A stretch of 64,000 nucleotides of DNA, from assembly GCA_963691655.1 (NCBI GenBank), contig OY829329.1, forward strand, positions 22,743,883 to 22,807,882. Reading direction: 5' to 3'. Both the position numbers and the translations under genes were made by a program. Within the stretch, counting starts at the first letter, position 1. Each line of letters opens with the position of its first letter. This DNA is from Toxonevra muliebris (Eukaryota; Arthropoda; Insecta; Diptera; Pallopteridae). The notes beneath the pieces were generated by a model. That model was not told the DNA's origin. It saw nothing but the letters and a program-made list of their open reading frames with translations, and did no database searches. Below, one piece after another: positions 58,778 through 64,000 of the stretch.

Positions 58778-60640
58778 TTCAGAAGTTTGTCTGAATAAAA
58801 CTTCAATTAAGGCAAACACAAACAAAATAAAAATAAAGCAGAAAAAATAACAAACTAAACCTCAGGGGCTTATAATCTTCAAACTGTGCTTTTGGTGATG
58901 CTTGATGATTAGACTAGATTGCAATTTCCATCATGACAGAGCTTTTTCAGAAAAAGAAGTAAATACAAGATATCTGTCTGACATAATTTTTTTTAACGTA
59001 AAAATATTTAAATTTTTTTAAAGGGGGCTCCGAAGCAACGTTAGAAAAATGGAGGGGAAGGAAATTTTCATTTTATTTCGTACTGGAGCGCCATCTATGA
59101 ACCGACCGATTGTGTTGAAATTTTTCAATTTTGATCTAAAATATATTCTAAAGAGGGCTCTGCAGTAAAAGAGTCAGCGGAAATTGAAATTTGTAAAAAA
59201 GTTTAAAAAATATATAAAAATACAAAACCCATGGTAAAACCCAATATCCGCCACTAGCCACAACCGAGCAGTTTGTAGATAAGTCATGGCCGCTTCATTC
59301 ATATTTTTTGTTACAATCCCGTTCAATGTTTTTGATGCTTAGACCCTTTACACTTACATTCCTTCAATTGGAAAAACACTGGAAGTATCATTCTAATGAA
59401 TCTTCCATAATTCGATTTAACTAAATTGATATTTTAACTTTCACTCAATTGAAACTAACAATTACAATTGGTCAATTGAAAGCATAGCGTGGGAAATTCA
59501 CTATTGTGGGTTAGATTGTAAAAAAAAGATATCAATACTTTCGTAACCAATTTAAATACTTATACCGCATATAAATTGCAAGCACGTGTGGCGTTTCGCT
59601 TTTTATCGTTTTGCTCATAAGCTTAGGCGGTTTTTTCCGCTTTATATTTCCAATAAATTAGTATAATATCAATGATAACGCTTGCGCGTCAACGAAGCTA
59701 AGCGTTACTTTAAGATCACGGTCACAGATGAAGATTGCATTAAAATAAAAGCAAGAAGACATGACAACGAAAATTTATAGTGCATTAGTTTTAGTTAGTT
59801 GTGTATGAGATTGAAATTACAGTATTTTTTTATTTTTTATCTTTCAGCTATTAATCGGCGGAATTTTGCATAAACATGTACTTAAATAATACCGATTATA
59901 AAAATAAAAATTAAGTAAAATAAAATAACAATTAAATATTCAATAAAAACTATTTAGCTTTATTATTATGTTGGTAACGTTCCCTTCATTCATGGTCCCT
60001 TGCTCCCCGCCAAATTGTTTTGGCTCGCTTGAAATAGTTGTCTGTTTGTTCGCTTGCTGTTGATGATGATCGTATCTTCAATTGTTCAGTATTGTAATTT
60101 TGTGGTTGTTGTTGTATATATGCAAGTGGCTGACTCTATTGCTCTTATGTAATATATAAAATACAAAAGCAAAAATATTTGCGAAAAAAATTGATTTAAA
60201 AAAATCGCATTGAAATCGCATCTGAAGTTAGTGTTGACGGTAGTGTGTATATGAAACCGGTTTTCTTTCTTTGAAGCTCACATAAAAAAAGAAGTAACAA
60301 TTTAAGTGTATAACAAATGAATCTGCTATGGAAATAAATGCAGACACAGCTAACTTACTATTACAACAACTACTATTCCATTGCTGACAGTTACTGCCTG
60401 CTTATCCAAAAATATACCTAATCACCATAGTCGTAGTATACATAGTAGCAAATAATAGATTTAATTTTATTTGTTAGTTTGAAGCTTCTTTACTAGTTTT
60501 TAAAACCTACTTTCACTTTTTTTTCGGCACGTTTTATGCAGACGCGTAAAAGCGTTTAATTTTTAAAAACTACTCACGCATTGTGCCTTCACTCCCACTT
60601 AGTTTCTAAAAGAATTAAAAAGTAAAAGTACCTATGAAGT
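58778..60640. other. Non-coding AT-rich stretch
   Basis: No gene or bounded element recognised. The AT-rich sequence could belong to the first RCHY1 intron. CAGTGGCGAGCATAGAAATAG near 60649 resembles a Tc1-type terminus but has no partner. Confidence 0.35.
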
Positions 60641-60899
60641 ATGTACAGTGGCGAGCATAGAAATAGGGAAATTTCACGGTTAAAATCGGACACAGAAAAT
60701 AATGATTATTTTACAAAATTTAATGGGAAAAATCGACTTGTTCCAAATGTCGGAGAGCATAGTCAACTACACCAAATTGATACTGGTTGCATGCTTTACT
60801 GAAGCCAGTAAAGATTTTTATTTTGTGAGCGCTACTCCTAAAAATTCAAATTAATTATTATTTATAAATTTTTGTTTTTTCTTTTTTTAATCTGATATA

Positions 60900-61725
60900 A
60901 AAACATTATTTATAATCTTTATGCTTTTACTTAAACAAAAAAATTATTTTTCGATTTTTATTTTTTTCTTTCTTAAGAAAAAAAGTATTTTTTGAGTTCA
61001 ATTTTTTTTGCTCAGGAATAAAATTTTTTTTTTAGTTTTATTTTCCAGCTCGACAATAAAAATTAATGTTTAAGTTTTATTATTTTTTTCAAAACGAAAA
61101 ACATTAAATAAATTTTTTACCGTTACACTGTCGCTTACGAATAAATGAAAAAACTTATCGATGAGTTGTTGTTGGTATGCATGAATAAAAAACGCTTCAC
61201 AAAATTGCATTGCTTTCACATGCAGTCCAGGACTATAAGCGGTGCCGTTAGTAAATCAATGACTCAATCGTAGAATGCGAATTGGTGAACCAAGAAACAT
61301 CTTATAAAGTATTTTCACCGACGCCAATCGTCGTTCAAGCTTCAAACACGGTTTTCTAAGATACCCGATCCCAAAGCTCAAATTTCTAACTCGACTGTCT
61401 TTTGTATACGATTCTCTCCATCTGATGAAGAACCTGGCGATGAGTCCCAAGCTAAGGAGACAGTATTTATCATCGTGCTCACAATAAAAAAGCTTGTATG
61501 ACGTTTTGAGTTTTTCATTTCGAAAATAAAATAAAACTCAATTATTAACTTTTATTTGCGAGCAAAAAAATAAAACTCAAAAATAATTTTTATTCCTGAG
61601 CAAAAAAAAAAAAATTAAATTAATTTTCGAGAAAAGAAAAAAATATCATAATTTGATTTTTCGGTTGCGCAAAAACATAAAAATCAAATAATAATTTTTG
61701 TGCCAGATCGATGAAATAAAAATAA
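60900..61725. repeat. Inverted pair of AT-rich minisatellite arms
   Basis: Arms at about 60900-61110 and 61505-61725 are inverted copies. In each, two to three units of about 39 bp occur in the same order: TTTTTTGCTCAGGAATAAAA, then GCTCGNNAATAAAA with a TGAGTTTTA/TAAGTTTTA join. The loop of about 390 bp has no recognised coding sequence. A foldback element is the simplest reading; low complexity weakens it. Confidence 0.6.
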
Positions 61726-64000
61726 GGCAATAGTTACACTATGCAAGTCGAAAATAGGGATAAACGGGGCACTTAGGGAGTAACTTTCGCTTGGGTATAC
61801 TGAGTTCAGATCCATTGGCTCTAGTTTGGGAGAAATCCGTCTTTGAATTTTGCTGGTTTCAGTCGGGTTTGCAAATGTTATAGGTCCAAAACCATTTTGA
61901 ATATCACACTACTGTGATTAATTTTTGAAATAAACAAAAAAAACTCTTTTCCACAATTTTAGTTCAAATTCAAACAATTACATTTTTACCGAAGACAGTT
62001 TTGGACTTATAAAACCTACGAACTCGACTGAAATCAGCAAAATTGAAAGACTGATTTCTCCTAAACTAAAGCCAATCCAGCCAAAGGGTCGACGGATCTG
62101 AATTCATACGAAAGGTACTTTGTTTGTCTCTATCTTTGAGTACCAATTTCATACCAATTTAATCGTTGATCGTTGATTAAAATCACAAAATACTCATTAA
62201 ATTTAGATTTTTTGTTATTGCTTATAATGATTACGGCCCCTCGTTAAAATTAATAACCGCCTATAATTTTTTGTGGTTGCACATTTTAAGGTCTATAGTT
62301 TAAGCTTGAAATTTGCATTCAAAATTTTGAGAAATAAAAAAATTTTATTCATAAATACAATTAATATATATGTATCAAACCTGATCTCCCTGGCATATAA
62401 ATAGAGAATTAACTTTCTTTAAATAAATAAAATGCTTCCAGTTTTAATTACTAAATATTTTTCGTATTTGGTTAGGTATTTAATATTTAATCCATCCATC
62501 TTTTTTCCAAATAACTTTAGCTCAATTTCGAAGCATAAATTTAATTAAAGAGGCGCAAAGGTCAATCGGAACTTTTTCCAGGATTACTCTATTTAACTCT
62601 ATAAACTATTCAAGCTTGGTGGTTTGTTTTTTTAAATCCCTTTTTCAACAGTGTTCCTTAGCAGTTAAATTTGATTTGCTATCCTGTGATTATGAAAGTT
62701 AATTCACAACATTCATAGTATATCCTTCCAGGAATCACTTTACTGTTCAATTGTTTGACTTTTGTTTGAAGTTGATTTTGGTTTGCATATCGGTCGTAAT
62801 TTTGATCAGAATTTGGTCCGATTTTTTGTCTAAGTTTTTGTCAGAATTTTAGTTTAAGTTTTGATTTGATTGTTAGTCTTCTTTGATCAGACTTTTGGGT
62901 TGAGTTTCGGTTTGAGGTTTGTACTCTTTAGATCTGAATTCGGTTAACTTTGGTTTCACTTGTGAAATTGTTTTTATTACATTCCTAATTATTAAGTGCA
63001 GTTCCAGTTTTTTCTTAAGTACTTTTTTATGCTATTCAATTAAAGAATATCTAAATTATTGTATGCCATGTTTGTTTTCGTAAGAAAAAATGTAAGTATT
63101 GAATTGAACATATTCTTAAATATTTGAGATTTTTCTTTGAACAAATAACAAAACAAAAACGCAAAAAAAAAAGACTTTACAACTTTTGGTCTGAACTTGA
63201 CTTCTAATGATTTCAATTAACAATACAATTAATTATTAATTTTTATATAATTATTTTGATGCTTTAAAAATTTAAATACAGGCATACACAAATATAAATG
63301 TAGGTGCGAAATGAAATGAAGTGTAGTTAGTAACAAAAAAAAAACATAAAATATCTGAAAATATTGAAAAAATATGTAAATTGAAATTTTGATTTGGTCT
63401 GTCGGAATCAGACGAAATTTTAAATCTTTTAAATTAATTTGTTTACGAAGGAATAGGAATCGTTGTTGGGTATCAGATACATCTCTAAAAATACATAGAT
63501 TAAGCAAGGGACATATATGTCCCAAATTGATTCTGCAATGTTTTGAGTTATTTTGACCGCCTTTTGTTTTCATTTGTGTATGGTATCACTCATTATGAAC
63601 CAATTCTGCATTTCTTTTATAAAGAATAAAAAAAAAATTTAAGTTTAAATTTTGTTCGTAGTTGAAGTTAGCTTTTTTTTGTGATTTTTTTTGCGTTTTT
63701 AAAATAGCTGCAGAATCTCTAATTTTTACATTTTTGAGTTCAGCGTATGTCTTGTATTTAGTTTTAATAAAACCGATACTATTTGTTATGACCTAAAATT
63801 TAAAATAAACTATAATAAATACTATAATAAATTCATTTGTTTTAATGCAATATTTTTTTCAACTGCATAGTTTTGAAATTAATTCTTCTTATTTCAACAA
63901 ATGTAACTTAAAAATTAAAAAAAAAAATGTTAAAATGCCGCCACAGTTCTTACGATTGTGAAAGGGTTAAATTAGCGCACATACAGTTCGAGAATAGAAA
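61726..64000. other. Non-coding AT-rich right end
   Basis: No exon or element recognised. Near 62760-62950 a diverged series of TTTTGRTYWGA-type words looks like a weak simple repeat. Confidence 0.35.

Noticed and set aside
61256..61450. 64-residue minus-strand frame in the foldback loop
   Set aside because: No family recognised and the plus strand is equally open in part; could be captured sequence but not supportable as a gene.
1..64000. CRISPR arrays, operons, bacterial regulatory sites
   Set aside because: The genome is eukaryotic: spliced genes, SINEs, LINEs. The tandem repeats here have no unique spacers of constant length.

Overview
The window looks like nuclear DNA of a fly (Diptera; probably a TE-rich brachyceran such as a tephritid). 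It is AT-rich, has small GT-AG introns and compact exons, and carries two recognisable host genes whose closest known relatives are fly MBOAT7 (farjavit) and the CHY/RING ubiquitin ligase RCHY1. The species cannot be fixed from sequence alone.

Host genes. (1) frj/MBOAT7 lies on the plus strand at 9333-15659. It has six coding exons giving 491 residues, with the MBOAT Asn and His in place. Its 4.6-kb third intron contains a decayed R1/LOA-type LINE, and a 247-bp TA-flanked MITE lies about 200 bp after its stop codon. (2) RCHY1 lies on the minus strand. Four exons (38696-38535, 34138-33980, 33906-33628, 30632-30525) join in phase 0 and encode most of the CHY, CTCHY, RING-H2 and C-terminal zinc-ribbon modules. 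The first exon or exons were not found; if they exist they must lie at or beyond the right part of the window. Its introns hold LINE, mariner and other transposon debris.

Everything else that can be recognised is mobile or repetitive DNA. Left arm: tRNA-derived SINE pieces (1.4-1.8 kb), scrambled R1-like LINE pieces (2.3-4.9 kb), a piggyBac-like relic (6.5-7.3 kb) and a hAT-type MITE with a perfect 8-bp duplication (7756-8171). Centre: a tandem and inverted composite repeat made of a 19-bp palindromic minisatellite, a 72-nt tRNA-like unit and a GA tract (16.8-18.7 and 21.5-22.2 kb), several LINEs, and paired elements with TAGRGATGTGCAC ends (27.3-30.0 kb). Right arm: a hAT-like family with G-run ends in three copies (two with exact 8-bp duplications), a full-length SINE with a 14-bp duplication, a piggyBac-type element bounded by TTAA, a tandem triplet of foldback MITEs, and a Mos1-type mariner with intact ends but a broken transposase.

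The most notable find is at 56868-58772. This element has 43-bp inverted ends that begin with CACAGTG, which is exactly the heptamer of the V(D)J recombination signal. It is flanked by a perfect 5-bp CGGCT duplication and encodes an internally deleted RAG1/Transib-like transposase on the minus strand. Ends, duplication length and protein motifs agree on the Transib/RAG1 superfamily. It appears inactive: the middle of the catalytic domain is lost, there is a frameshift and a stop, and a SINE is inserted in it.
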